Notes: generated from the letters alone by a model not told the origin. A stretch of 64,000 bases of DNA from Spirosoma pollinicola (GCF_002831565.1 NZ_CP025096.1:992001-1056000); one strand, 5' to 3'. Positions 44,594 through 53,821 are shown, numbered from the stretch's first letter. Made by a program: numbers and translations.

Positions 44594-47128
44594 ATGAAGC
44601 TAATCGCGAAGTCTGATAACCGGCAATCGTCAAAAGGCCTACCTGAGGTTGTCTTGTCTGACAGGGCTATGCATTGGCTTCTTTTTAAGTATCTATGCAA
44701 TTGTTTTGTGGGATTCTACCCCACCCCAACCCCTCCCCTTGAAATAAGGGGAGGGGCTCAGGCTTATCACTTTTTTAGCCCCTCCCCTTATTTCAAGGGG
44801 AGGGGTTGGGGTGGGGTGAATTATCGCAATACTTATGGTGACTTTCTCAAGCGCCTTGTGCCGTGCTTCGGGCTGTTGGCTGGCCTTGTATTGACCGGTC
44901 TGTCGAGCTGGGGACAGAACATAAACAGACAAATGGTGAATCAATATTTGACGCAGTTGGCGAGTAATCCGAACGACACCAGCCGCATCAATGCCCTGAT
45001 TGCCTTAGGGAAATTTCATGTGCTCAAGTATGGTGAAGTCAAACCTGATTTGGACAGCGCCAAAGGGTATCTGAATCAGGCGAAGGCACTAAGTACCAAA
45101 CTTCATTTGACTTCGAAACGCCACGCAGCCGAGACGATGCTGGTGGTTGCTCACATGGAGTTAAGGGATACAACGGTGGGAAATTTACTTTTTACCGAAC
45201 TCATCAACGACTGTAAACGAACAAACGACAGAAATGGACAAGCCGACGCGCTTTCCAGATTTGGGGCTTGTTCTGTGTTTACGACAAAGAATTTTCCGGT
45301 GGTACTGGCTTGCTATGCACAGGCGGCTTCCCTGTATCACTCGCTGGGGAACTACGAGGCCGAAATTTATATCCTTCGCGAAATAGCCGCGTTTCACACC
45401 AATCAGGGAAAGCTGGATGTAGGGAATAATGAGTTCATCAATGTGTTGAATCGATACAAGGCCATTCAATATCCAAAGCTCCATTACACCTATAGCTGGC
45501 TTTCGTATATCAACCGATTGAAAGGAAATTATGGGAAAGCCCTGGGCTATTCGTTTTTGTGCCTGGAGAGCATGAACCGGACTCAGGACACCCTCCTCGC
45601 TGCCACGTTTTATGGTGATGTCGCCCAGATATACTGGGAGTTGGGAAAGCAGCAGCAGGCCATTAGCTGGTACAAAAAAGCACTCCAGAAATGGCGGCAG
45701 GAAAAACACGCCGATCTGCCCATGTACAATGTAGCCAGCATTATTGCCCGGGATATGACAGCCCACTATAAAGCACCGGAAGCCATAAACTTGTTGAATA
45801 CGCTTGTCCGGGAAATTCCGCCAATCAACAAAGTTCAAAAAGGCTGCATCGCACAAAGTCTGGCCAATAGCTACAAAGCCCTGCATCAGCCCGAACTGGC
45901 CGAACGCTACTACTTGGAAGCGATTGACTGGTACGAAAAATCGCACCAGAATACGGAGATGTCGCAGAAAGTTCAGGCAGAAGTCGGTCAGTTTTATTTG
46001 GAGCAGCAGGATAGTAGAAAGGCCGGTCTCTTCCTGGAAAAATCTCTGGCCTTCATTCCCCAGAAACACGCATTGTCGACGGTGAAAGACATCCATTACA
46101 TGCTCTTTAAAGTCGATTCAGCTCAGGGGAAATATTTATCCGCCATTCATCATTTCCGACTTCATAAAACATTGAACGATTCGCTTTTCAACGAAACCAA
46201 GGCGAAACAGATCGCCCAGTTGGAAATACAATATGAGACGAAAGAAAATAAACATAACATTAGCCTGCTCAGGAAAGAAAGCAACCTTCAGGCCACTGAA
46301 TTAAAGCAAGCCCGAACGATCCGCAATACGATCCTGATCTGCTCCATTCTGTTACTTTGCCTGCTGGGGTTGAGTTATAATCGATACCGGCTCAAGCAGA
46401 AAAGCAATCAACTTCTCGAAACGAAACAACGCGAAATCAATCAAAAAAACCAGGCGCTGGAAACCCTCTTGTCTGCACAGCAACAACTGCTGACGGAGAA
46501 AGAATGGATGCTCAAGGAAATCCACCACCGGGTAAAAAATAACCTCCAGATCATCACCAGCCTGCTCCATTCGCAGGGCGTATTTTTGACCGACCAGGCC
46601 GCTCAGTCGGCCATTCGGGAAAGCCAGAACCGGGTTCACGCGATGGCGTTGATTCATCAGAAATTGTATCAATCCGACCAACTGACAGCTATTCCCATGG
46701 CAGGTTATGTGACGGAAATCGTCGATTACCTGATCCAGTCGTTCGACCGGGAAGATACCGTTCGGAAGCAGATTTCACTGGCTCCCATTGATCTGGATGT
46801 GACGTTAGCCGTTCCCCTGGGGCTGATTATCAACGAGATTGTGACTAACTCCCTGAAACATGCCTTTCCATTCAACCAGTCGGGCATTATCGGGGTTGAC
46901 TTGATAAAACTGGACAGCCAGACCTACCAGCTTACGGTCAGTGATAACGGGATTGGTCTGCCCGCCGATATAAATCCAAACCATAGTCAGACGTTAGGGA
47001 TGAGCCTGATTTGGGGATTGAGTAAGCAACTGGGTGGCCGTTTGCAAATCAATCATGACGACGGTGTACAAATAAGCCTGACGTTTACGGAAGAGAAAAT
47101 AGTCAAAGAAATGGTCGGCCGGGACTAG
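44594..47128 (+). CDS. TPR sensor histidine kinase, HisKA_2 type (second of three)
   Basis: About 844 residues from the ATG at 44594. The first 74 codons cross a 41-bp perfect inverted repeat (44718-44817), translated as Pro- and Gly-rich sequence. The export signal (GLLAGLVLTGLSSWGQ) comes only after it. A GTG at 44816, in frame, would give a normal signal peptide and is the better biological start. The rest matches the first paralogue: TPR helices, one TM, EKEWMLKEIHHRVKNNLQII, IINEIVTNSLKHAF, VSDNGIGLP and LGMSLIWGLSKQLGG. Confidence 0.9.
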   Translation: MKLIAKSDNRQSSKGLPEVVLSDRAMHWLLFKYLCNCFVGFYPTPTPPLEIRGGAQAYHFFSPSPYFKGRGWGGVNYRNTYGDFLKRLVPCFGLLAGLVLTGLSSWGQNINRQMVNQYLTQLASNPNDTSRINALIALGKFHVLKYGEVKPDLDSAKGYLNQAKALSTKLHLTSKRHAAETMLVVAHMELRDTTVGNLLFTELINDCKRTNDRNGQADALSRFGACSVFTTKNFPVVLACYAQAASLYHSLGNYEAEIYILREIAAFHTNQGKLDVGNNEFINVLNRYKAIQYPKLHYTYSWLSYINRLKGNYGKALGYSFLCLESMNRTQDTLLAATFYGDVAQIYWELGKQQQAISWYKKALQKWRQEKHADLPMYNVASIIARDMTAHYKAPEAINLLNTLVREIPPINKVQKGCIAQSLANSYKALHQPELAERYYLEAIDWYEKSHQNTEMSQKVQAEVGQFYLEQQDSRKAGLFLEKSLAFIPQKHALSTVKDIHYMLFKVDSAQGKYLSAIHHFRLHKTLNDSLFNETKAKQIAQLEIQYETKENKHNISLLRKESNLQATELKQARTIRNTILICSILLLCLLGLSYNRYRLKQKSNQLLETKQREINQKNQALETLLSAQQQLLTEKEWMLKEIHHRVKNNLQIITSLLHSQGVFLTDQAAQSAIRESQNRVHAMALIHQKLYQSDQLTAIPMAGYVTEIVDYLIQSFDREDTVRKQISLAPIDLDVTLAVPLGLIINEIVTNSLKHAFPFNQSGIIGVDLIKLDSQTYQLTVSDNGIGLPADINPNHSQTLGMSLIWGLSKQLGGRLQINHDDGVQISLTFTEEKIVKEMVGRD
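44718..44817. repeat. 41-bp perfect inverted repeat inside the kinase 5' region
   Basis: Arms 44718-44758 and 44777-44817 are exact reverse complements around an 18-nt loop. Each arm contains a smaller palindrome (CCCCTCCCCTT with AAGGGGAGGGG). It resembles REP/BIME-type dispersed hairpins of Bacteroidetes genomes. It lies exactly before the GTG candidate start of the second TPR kinase. Confidence 0.85.
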
Positions 47129-47199
47129 CCATTTCTTCGCATTCGTCAGTTTTCAATCATTGACTCACCCCCTACCGCTCTAAAGACCCTGATTTGCTC

Positions 47200-49467
47200 A
47201 TGATCAACAGGATGCAGTTAATTAGTCTGAGTGTCTGGTGCCTGTTTACGTTACAGGTCCAGGCTCAGTTGTCTGCTCCACAACTCGACAGTGTCCGTAA
47301 TCAACTAAAAGGTAGTCTGAACGATACCACTCGGGTAAAACTATTGTTGGAACTAGGTACGTTTAAACTTGATCTGGCCACCCAAACGAAAACGAATCAG
47401 GATAGCACCGTCCTGCTTTTTCAGCAGGCGTTGACCCTAAGTAATCAGCTTGGGCAGCAAAAATGGAAAGACGAAAGTCTGTATCAGCTGGGCACCTATT
47501 ACCTCCGAAACAACAAGCTGGCAAAAGGGAAAGCGTACTTCACTCGAGTCATTAAAGCCTACCAGCAGGCGGGTAATAAAGCACAGGAAAGTAGAGCCTG
47601 GTTCAGGATGGGAACTGGAATTCTTAGAATAGGGGAAAACTACGCTGAAATTTTAAGCGCGTTTGGTCACGCGCTGGCCCTGGCAAACCAACTCGGCGAT
47701 CGACAACAGGAAGCCACCATACGGTCGGCTATGGGCGATATGCATAGTATAATGGGTGAATTTAACGAGGCCGAAAAAGAGTACCTGCGTGTCCTGACGA
47801 TCCAAAAAGCCATCGGCGATAAACGCATTTACAAAACGTACTTTTCCCTGTCAAACATCGGGTTCTATCGGGGCGATTTCAATAGTGCATTGTCGTATGC
47901 GCTAAAGATGATTAAAGCCGTAGAAACCAGTGGGAATACCGGTGAACTGGATTATGCGTACTTCAGGCTGGGAAACGTGTATTTTGAGTTAGGCCAGATC
48001 GATAAAAGTGTCGAAGCATACAGGAAGTCACTAGCTATCAGCAAGCAAAAAGGCCAGGTAATTGTCGATGTAGCTCTGGCTAAAAAGTTATCCAGAGCAT
48101 TACTCAAACAGGGTAGAGCACAGGAAGCATTGCATTTTTTAACAACTATTGACCGAAAAAATCTGCCACTTATCATTGATGACAAAATGACAATGGCCGA
48201 AAGTTTTGGGGAGTGCTATGCCGCCTTAAAGCAATACAAACGGGCCGAAGCCTATTATTTAGAAAGCATTGCCTGGAGCAAAAAAACCGCGTCCTGGGTA
48301 GCCCTGGTTGCCAATATGGGCATTGGGCGATTTTATGTAGCCACAAGTCAGTACGCCAAAGCCAGCCCTTACCTTCAGAAATTATTGTCGGCTCCGCAGG
48401 GTCAAGTGCCTGCCAATATTCTCATGGAAGTGCATTTGATGCAGTTCAAAGTAGATTCTGCTGCAGGTCGGTATGTAGTCGCTATTGCGCAGTTTCAACA
48501 ATATAAGGCGTTAAATGACTCCATTTTTAATGCGGGTAAAAGCAGGCAGATTAACGAGCTGGAAATTCAGTATGAAACAGAAAAAAAGGAGCAGCAAATA
48601 CAGTTATTGACTGAAAAAGAACAGCGCCAGCAAAGTGAATTGAAACGGGCACAAACCACCCGCTATGGCTTCATTGCCGGGGCTATTCTGTTGGCGGGTC
48701 TGCTTGGCATGAGCTACAATCGGTACCGGCTAAAACAACGTAGTCATCAACTCCTAGAGGCTCAGCAGCAGGAAATCAACCTGAAAAACGATTCCCTCCG
48801 CCAAATACTCACCGAAAAAGATCAGCTTCTGGAGGAGAAAGAGTGGATGCTGAAAGAAATCCACCATCGGGTAAAAAACAATCTCCAGATTATCAGCAGT
48901 TTGCTCCATTCTCAAAGTGTCTTTTTGACCGACCCGACGGCACAGTCAGCCATCCGGGAAAGTCAGAACCGGGTTCACGCTATGGCGCTAATTCATCAGA
49001 AGCTGTATCAGTCCGACCGACTGGCCAACGTTGATCTATCGGAGTATATCGAAGAAATTGTTGACTACCTGATTACGAGCTTTGACCGTCAGGATACCAT
49101 CCTTAAGCAGATTGCCGTGTCACCTGTTGGGTTAGACATAACGCTGGCCGTTCCATTGGGTCTACTCATAAACGAAGCGGTGACCAACTCACTAAAACAC
49201 GCTTTCCCGTCAGAACAGGCCGGTTTTATCGCCGTTGAACTAACAAAACCTGATCGCAAAACCTACCGGCTTACGATCAGGGATAATGGCATTGGCTTAC
49301 CTGTCGATGTTAACCCCGACCAAAGTCAAACGCTGGGTATGAGCTTAATTCGGGGATTGAGTAAACAGTTGAAGGGCACGCTTCAAATTGATCAGAACGA
49401 CGGTGTACAGATAAGTTTGCTGTTTATGACGGAACAAGTAGACCACGAGACGTTCATCAACTCATAA
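47200..49467 (+). CDS. TPR sensor histidine kinase, HisKA_2 type (third of three)
   Basis: About 755 residues from the ATG at 47200 (a TTG two codons upstream is also in frame). A clean signal peptide (LISLSVWCLFTLQVQAQ) precedes TPR-like repeats with more divergent sequence than the first two kinases, then one TM near 490-510. HisKA_2 has EKEWMLKEIHHRVKNNLQII, SSLLHSQSVFL and ALIHQKLYQSDR. HATPase has LLINEAVTNSLKHAFP, IRDNGIGLPVD and LGMSLIRGLSKQLKG. The well-kept kinase cores against divergent sensors suggest different signals into a common output. Confidence 0.92.
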   Translation: MINRMQLISLSVWCLFTLQVQAQLSAPQLDSVRNQLKGSLNDTTRVKLLLELGTFKLDLATQTKTNQDSTVLLFQQALTLSNQLGQQKWKDESLYQLGTYYLRNNKLAKGKAYFTRVIKAYQQAGNKAQESRAWFRMGTGILRIGENYAEILSAFGHALALANQLGDRQQEATIRSAMGDMHSIMGEFNEAEKEYLRVLTIQKAIGDKRIYKTYFSLSNIGFYRGDFNSALSYALKMIKAVETSGNTGELDYAYFRLGNVYFELGQIDKSVEAYRKSLAISKQKGQVIVDVALAKKLSRALLKQGRAQEALHFLTTIDRKNLPLIIDDKMTMAESFGECYAALKQYKRAEAYYLESIAWSKKTASWVALVANMGIGRFYVATSQYAKASPYLQKLLSAPQGQVPANILMEVHLMQFKVDSAAGRYVVAIAQFQQYKALNDSIFNAGKSRQINELEIQYETEKKEQQIQLLTEKEQRQQSELKRAQTTRYGFIAGAILLAGLLGMSYNRYRLKQRSHQLLEAQQQEINLKNDSLRQILTEKDQLLEEKEWMLKEIHHRVKNNLQIISSLLHSQSVFLTDPTAQSAIRESQNRVHAMALIHQKLYQSDRLANVDLSEYIEEIVDYLITSFDRQDTILKQIAVSPVGLDITLAVPLGLLINEAVTNSLKHAFPSEQAGFIAVELTKPDRKTYRLTIRDNGIGLPVDVNPDQSQTLGMSLIRGLSKQLKGTLQIDQNDGVQISLLFMTEQVDHETFINS

Positions 49468-49546
49468 CCTAAACGGTCGTACTTTCCAGCCAATTCAGGA
49501 TGTAAGTAATTGAGCAAATTTATCTTAGATTAACTACCTTAGGTTC

Positions 49547-50519
49547 ATGAGCCGCAAAGAAAAGCATATCGATCTAAACGAATCAGAACAAATAACTTTA
49601 CGGGAAGGGGCAAAATATCATCCTAAACCTGAATTTAGAGAAAAATGTCGAGCTCTTTTGTTGAACCAAACTGGTGTGACCATCAAACAAATTGCCACTC
49701 ATCTAGATGTCAATCATAATACGGTCGGAACATGGATAAACACCTGGGAAACAGCAGGCATTGTTGGCCTAAATCGAAAACTAGGCCAAGGGCGTAACCC
49801 GATTTTGAGTGTTACTAATCCTCGTCATATCGGGCACTTAGACAAGGCAGTTGATACGCATGCGCAAAATGTGAAAGCCATTCAGGCCGAATTAGTCAAA
49901 GAATTGAATACCCCCATGAGTTCAGATACGGTCAAACGCTTTTTAAAAAAATAATTACTCCTGGCGACGCATCCGGCGGTGTACGCATCAAGGCCAGAAC
50001 AAAGTAATGTATGCCGATAAATACGAACGCTGGAAATTACTTCTAACACTCTGGCTACTAGGCTACATAGAACTTTATTTTGGGGATGAGTCCGGTTTTA
50101 CGATGCAGCCCTATGTGCCCTATGCCTGGCAAAAAAAAGGGCTAACTCAACGCCGATTTGCTCGGCGGCAGAACAATCGGTTAAATGTCTTTGGGCTCAT
50201 GAGTTTATCGGGTCAGTTAACGGTTTATCACAGTGAAGCCAATTTGGACGGTGCCTTTATTAAGAATTGTTTGGATGATTTTGCTCGAAAAGTACACCCT
50301 AAACCTTACGTAATTGTACTGGATAATGGCCCTATTCATCATGCAAAAGTGGTTAAAACCGAATTTGATACTTGGGAAAGCCAAGGTCTATCCATTTTTT
50401 ATTTACCTACCTACAGTCCTCATCTGAATCCCATTGAAATTCTGTGGCGCTTCTGCAAATATAAGTGGCTTAACAAAACGCATTATAAAAGCTGGTCAAC
50501 CTTAAAGCTAGCTAGCTAG
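49547..50519 (+). pseudogene. IS630-family transposase, split at an A7 run
   Basis: The first frame (49547-49954) is the HTH part (IKQIATHLDVNHNTVGTWIN). The second reads YSWRRIRRCTHQGQNKV and then the DDE domain (from about 50007): LYFGDESGFTMQPYVPYAWQ, VIVLDNGPIHHA and YSPHLNPIEILWRFCKYKWL. The frames part at TTTTTAAAAAAAT near 49945-49952. Six A's instead of seven would join them. This is either an indel or slippage-based recoding. The frame closes at a TAG after LKLAS, slightly short of a typical C-terminus. Terminal repeats were not located by eye. Confidence 0.8.
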
Positions 50520-50673
50520 GTGGCTTTCGAAACGTCAACACCGATGAAATAGCAAATGTCCATAAGAGATAGTAATTTAGGCCGGCCGGTGCCGTGTTCA
50601 ACAAGTCCTTGCTTCAATGCTCAAACCCTTGCTAATGGGGCAGTATCCCCGAATTTCCATTCGAGCCTTTAAG

Positions 50674-50755
50674 CAAGTAAAACAGGGTGGGTCCTGAATC
50701 CGCGCATAGAGCTGGAACTCTGCGGCCCCCTAGGGTAGCCCACCCTGTTCACTTG
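50674..50755. repeat. Structured hairpin element of about 80 nt
   Basis: CAAGTAAAACAGGGTGGG (50674-50691) pairs, with one bulge, to CCCACCCTGTTCACTTG (50739-50755). The interior has a second possible stem (CGCATAGAG with CTCTGCG). It lies between the IS630 remnant and the REP-transposase gene and is not explained by either. The rest of 50520-50802 holds no gene. Confidence 0.5.
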
Positions 50756-50802
50756 TTGGCAAGCTACCAAATCTTAGAATCTTACCACGCCACAAACCTA
50801 AA

Positions 50803-50890
50803 GGGCGGCCCCGTCGTACCTGTTCATAAAGCAATCATTCGCTTGCGTCAGTGAATACTGACTTTATGAACAGGCACGACGGGGCCGCCC
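50803..50890. repeat. Long REP-like inverted repeat upstream of the RAYT gene
   Basis: Arms 50803-50831 and 50862-50890 (29 bp each) are complementary with a single mismatch, around a 30-nt loop. The right arm runs into the 30-bp unit repeated after the transposase gene. It fits the 5' palindromic element of a REP-RAYT unit. Confidence 0.75.
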
Positions 50891-50913
50891 GTGCGGTAAA
50901 TACTCGCGCCAGA
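50884..50913 (+). repeat. 30-bp exact repeat, left copy (candidate REP)
   Basis: The 30-bp unit, starting GCCGCCCGTGCGGTAAATAC, is identical to 51478-51507. It contains the mini-hairpin CCGC-CCGT-GCGG. The two copies flank the Y1 transposase gene in direct orientation. Confidence 0.85.
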
Positions 50914-50970
50914 CGTTACTATTCGGGTAGTCTTTCGTATTAAAGTAATATGTAAAGTGATCTAGAATCA

Positions 50971-51651
50971 ATGAGTCGGAAGTACAAAGTCAGAGATCAG
51001 TCAAAAGTTTATTTCGTGACCTTCACTGTAGTGCAATGGGTCGATGTATTCACCCGACGGCACTATAAAGACCTTATATTAGATAGTATGCGCTATTGTG
51101 TCGCCGAGAAAGGTCTGGAGCTTTATGCCTATTGCCTGATGACTAATCACGTGCACATGATTGTTGGAACAAATAAAAATCCAATTGAATACATTATGCG
51201 CGATATGAAACGACAAACCTCGACTCATCTGTTTCCAATGATCGAGCAGGATAGTGAAGAAAGTCGCCGGAATTGGATGTGTTGGATTTTTAAGCGGGCT
51301 GGTCAATTGAATCCAGCCAATAATGCACATCAGTTGTGGCAACATGGCTTTCATCCTACTGAGTTGTTCACCGACAGCGTGCTTCAGCAGAAATTGGACT
51401 ATATACATAACAATCCGGTTGAAGCCGGATTTGTCGACGAGCCGGAAGATTACCTGTATAGCAGTGCCCGTAATTATGCCGCCCGTGCGGTAAATACTCG
51501 CGCCAGAAATCATGGCTGCCGTTCCCAGGCCAGCCAGGCCACCACAGCCAAACAAGCCGCAAACCATCCGAATGGCAGGCGTAGGTCGAGGAGCGATAAA
51601 CACCCGAATACTACGGTCGTGATGAAACTGGCTACCCCTTGCAGGGCCTGA
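50971..51651 (+). CDS. REP-associated tyrosine transposase (RAYT, Y1 family)
   Basis: A 226-residue frame. Residues 1-170 are a Y1/HUH transposase: FVTFTVVQWVDVFTRRHYKD, AYCLMTNHVHMIVGTN (the HxH metal site) and LQQKLDYIHNNPVEAGFVDE (catalytic Tyr). After SSARNYA the reading enters the right 30-bp repeat (51478), and the remaining residues are probably not native. The frame also overlaps the MFS gene on the opposite strand by 142 bp. RAYTs nick and join REP hairpins, so the flanking repeats are its probable substrates. Confidence 0.88.
   Translation: MSRKYKVRDQSKVYFVTFTVVQWVDVFTRRHYKDLILDSMRYCVAEKGLELYAYCLMTNHVHMIVGTNKNPIEYIMRDMKRQTSTHLFPMIEQDSEESRRNWMCWIFKRAGQLNPANNAHQLWQHGFHPTELFTDSVLQQKLDYIHNNPVEAGFVDEPEDYLYSSARNYAARAVNTRARNHGCRSQASQATTAKQAANHPNGRRRSRSDKHPNTTVVMKLATPCRA
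51478..51507 (+). repeat. 30-bp exact repeat, right copy (candidate REP)
   Basis: Identical to 50884-50913. It lies within the last part of the RAYT reading frame, 2 bp before the stop codon complement of the MFS gene at 51510. It may have been inserted between the two gene ends. Confidence 0.85.
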
Positions 51652-52730
51652 TTAATCCCGAAGATCTCGCCCCGGTCTTCGTCGGTTGTGAGTTGGGCCA
51701 TCAGTCCTTCAATCAATCCCTGGATGAGTGAAAATGTCAGGCAGTCAATCGTAACCAGAATATAGAGCCATAGCATGGATGTGCCCACCAGCCCGTAGCC
51801 ACCGAGTATCGGTACACCCAGAAGGGCAAGCCAGAAAATGCCCCGACGCTGGTTGATACGGTCGGCGATATATGCATAGAACACGTAGCTGATAACGACA
51901 CTTAGTGCCCCGAAATACATGAAAAAATACGAAATGCCTCTGGCATCCAGTTGCAACGCTCCGAAACTGACGAAGGTGACAAAGTAGAAATAATAGCCAA
52001 GGCCAAGTGTCAACGCCAGTTGCATTAATACCAGCTTTTTCAACCCCTTATACTGGTTGTCTTTGGCTAACAGGCGTCTCCATAGGGTATGCACGTCAAG
52101 CGACTGTGCCAGTTCCATTTTCAACGCTGCCGGTTCGACACCGGGTGGATTTGGATGCGTTTCGCGCAGTGTCCAACTCAAAATCATGTTCAGGCTGGAT
52201 AACGAAACGGCCATGATGGCTACCACCCTTGCCTGATCGCCCTGCACAACGTCGAAGGTTGTTAGTAATAAACCCGATGCTGCAGGGCCAATGACAAAGC
52301 CGAGCGAAACGATGGCGCCTTCGATACCAAGGTTTTTGAACAGATTTTCTTTGGGTGAAATATCTGTAATCGCCGACCTGACCGTGGCGTACATGCCGTT
52401 TGTGGTGCCGTCGCTTATCCGGTTGGCGAAGTAATAGCCAACGCGTACTGGGAGCAACAGGCAATCGGCCAGGAACGTACCAATAGCCGAAATGATAAAG
52501 ATAGGTCGGCGGCCGTACCCGTCGGAAAGTTTGCCCAGCAACGGAGCCGAGAATAGTTGCATGCCCAGAAACAGGGCTGTACCAACGGCAAGCCAGAGTT
52601 GCGGCCGATCCAATCCTTTTACGAATTCCGGTAAAATTGGCCCCACCGCTGAGCCGACTATGACATCAATAAAAATGATGGCATAAATCTGGTATAACCG
52701 ATAATCGCGGGCTGGCCTATGGGTTGGCAT
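51510..52730 (-). CDS. MFS transporter (TetA-like)
   Basis: A 406-residue polytopic transporter of the major facilitator superfamily. The cytoplasmic loop signature GKLSDGYGRRPIFIISAIGT after helix 2 is typical, with FANRISDGTTNGMYATVRSA and VIGPAASGLL further on. The second half holds YFFMYFGALSVVISYVFYAY and ADRINQRRG. The substrate is not deducible; the resemblance is to drug or tetracycline-type efflux pumps. Its C-terminal codons lie opposite the RAYT frame. The GNAT gene upstream is on the same strand after 55 bp. Confidence 0.9.
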   Translation of the reverse strand: MPTHRPARDYRLYQIYAIIFIDVIVGSAVGPILPEFVKGLDRPQLWLAVGTALFLGMQLFSAPLLGKLSDGYGRRPIFIISAIGTFLADCLLLPVRVGYYFANRISDGTTNGMYATVRSAITDISPKENLFKNLGIEGAIVSLGFVIGPAASGLLLTTFDVVQGDQARVVAIMAVSLSSLNMILSWTLRETHPNPPGVEPAALKMELAQSLDVHTLWRRLLAKDNQYKGLKKLVLMQLALTLGLGYYFYFVTFVSFGALQLDARGISYFFMYFGALSVVISYVFYAYIADRINQRRGIFWLALLGVPILGGYGLVGTSMLWLYILVTIDCLTFSLIQGLIEGLMAQLTTDEDRGEIFGINQALQGVASFITTVVFGCLSLLDLRLPFGWFAACLAVVAWLAWERQP

Positions 52731-52785
52731 GAATGAAGTAAGTCAGATGGATGGTGCTTCGAACCACCTCGTCCACCTTTAGTCG

Positions 52786-53295
52786 TTAAAATGTCATTAC
52801 ATAAAACTGGCAGGTAAACGACTGTCCGAATTCCTGCATGTCTCGTTGATAAGTCGGTTGGAAGCCGTATCGTTCATAAAACTGCATAAGTTTAGGGCGA
52901 GTGGCATCTGTTTCGAGTTGCAGCGTTTTAATGCCCCGTTTCAGGCACTCTTCCCGACTGAAGTCGATAATGGCCGCGAATAGATTTTGCCCGCTGAATA
53001 GCCGCCGAATGGCTAATTTGTGAATGAAGCCTGAGGTATTAGCCTCCACATCAGGCCAGTAAAGTGGATCTTCCCATTGGAGAATGAAAACTGCTGCCGG
53101 TTCCGGGTCGGTGCCATCGCCACGGTCGGCATACATCACGAAGAGATTGTCTTTGGTATATTCATCAATCAGGTTTTCAGGCGTGAGGGTGTCCACGTTC
53201 CAGAGACCGCGGTCGTTGTCAACGAGCCACTGGCCCACTTCGCGAAGTAATGTAAGGGCCGTATCGGGTTGATCGTTTCGAAAAGTAAATTGCAT
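52786..53295 (-). CDS. GNAT-family N-acetyltransferase
   Basis: A 169-residue protein with the GNAT pattern. AVFILQWEDPLYWPD and SGFIHKLAIRRLFSGQNLFA contain the acyl-CoA binding region (a variant of the R/Q-x-x-G-x-G/A loop), then LKRGIKTLQLETDATRPKLM and QFYERYGFQPTY, the typical motif B with Tyr near the C-terminus. It transfers an acetyl group from acetyl-CoA to an unknown amine. It is probably co-transcribed with the MFS transporter. Confidence 0.88.
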   Translation of the reverse strand: MQFTFRNDQPDTALTLLREVGQWLVDNDRGLWNVDTLTPENLIDEYTKDNLFVMYADRGDGTDPEPAAVFILQWEDPLYWPDVEANTSGFIHKLAIRRLFSGQNLFAAIIDFSREECLKRGIKTLQLETDATRPKLMQFYERYGFQPTYQRDMQEFGQSFTCQFYVMTF

Positions 53296-53345
53296 AGGTA
53301 CTGATTAGGGTCTATGTACTACGTCTGTCCGTATGCTGCGCATAC

Positions 53346-53374
53346 GGTTAACCATAGTCAACTCCTTCGGAGTT
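53346..53374 (+). repeat. Left-end hairpin of the IS200-like unit
   Basis: GGTTAACCATAGTCAACTCC followed by TTCGGAGTT ends exactly where the transposase stop codon begins. It includes the palindrome AACTCC-TTC-GGAGTT. It matches each arm of the repeat at 53920-53990 at 26 of 29 positions. A further palindrome, CGTATG-CTGCG-CATACG, lies at 53330-53346. Confidence 0.75.
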
Positions 53375-53821
53375 TTAGATGAATAGGTATTTTTCGTCGT
53401 ACGTGATTTCGTGTTCGTCCAACAGGCTTTTGTATTCGTCGTTGAACGTGACTTTTTGATGGTGTTCTTTTTGTTTTTTAATGTAGTTGATAACCCGGTC
53501 ACGTTCTTTGACCGAATAAGTAAAGGCACCATATCCCTCTGCCCATCCCTCGAACTCAGGGAATAATCCGCTGGATTTCATCCATAGCGAACTGGCAACT
53601 TTAATGTCCTTAACAAAATCGGCCAATGCAACTGATGGGTGTAGGTCACTGAGAATGTGAATATGATCTTCCACGCCATTTATTCTGAACAATTTGCAAT
53701 TCTTATTTTTAATGACCCCCCAAATGTATTGGTACAGTTCTGAACAGTACGCATCATCAATAGTGGGATTTCTTCGTTTTGTTCCGAAAACGATGTGGTA
53801 GAGTATTTGTCGATAACTCAT
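53375..53821 (-). CDS. IS200/IS605-type Y1 transposase (TnpA-like)
   Basis: A 148-residue protein from MSYRQILYHIVFGTKRRNPT, which sets the start at 53821; the longer upstream frame only reads tandem repeats. The HUH site is HIHIL (INGVEDHIHILSDLHPSVAL), and the catalytic Tyr is in INYIKKQKEHHQKV. It processes single-stranded DNA via terminal hairpins. No accessory TnpB is present. Hairpin repeats of one family adjoin its stop (53346-53374) and lie upstream (53920-53990), so the unit looks like a self-contained element or REP-maker. Confidence 0.9.
   Translation of the reverse strand: MSYRQILYHIVFGTKRRNPTIDDAYCSELYQYIWGVIKNKNCKLFRINGVEDHIHILSDLHPSVALADFVKDIKVASSLWMKSSGLFPEFEGWAEGYGAFTYSVKERDRVINYIKKQKEHHQKVTFNDEYKSLLDEHEITYDEKYLFI

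Noticed and set aside
50674..50755. Integron attC site
   Set aside because: The hairpin lacks the paired RYYYAAC and GTTRRRY ends and there is no integrase or cassette array.
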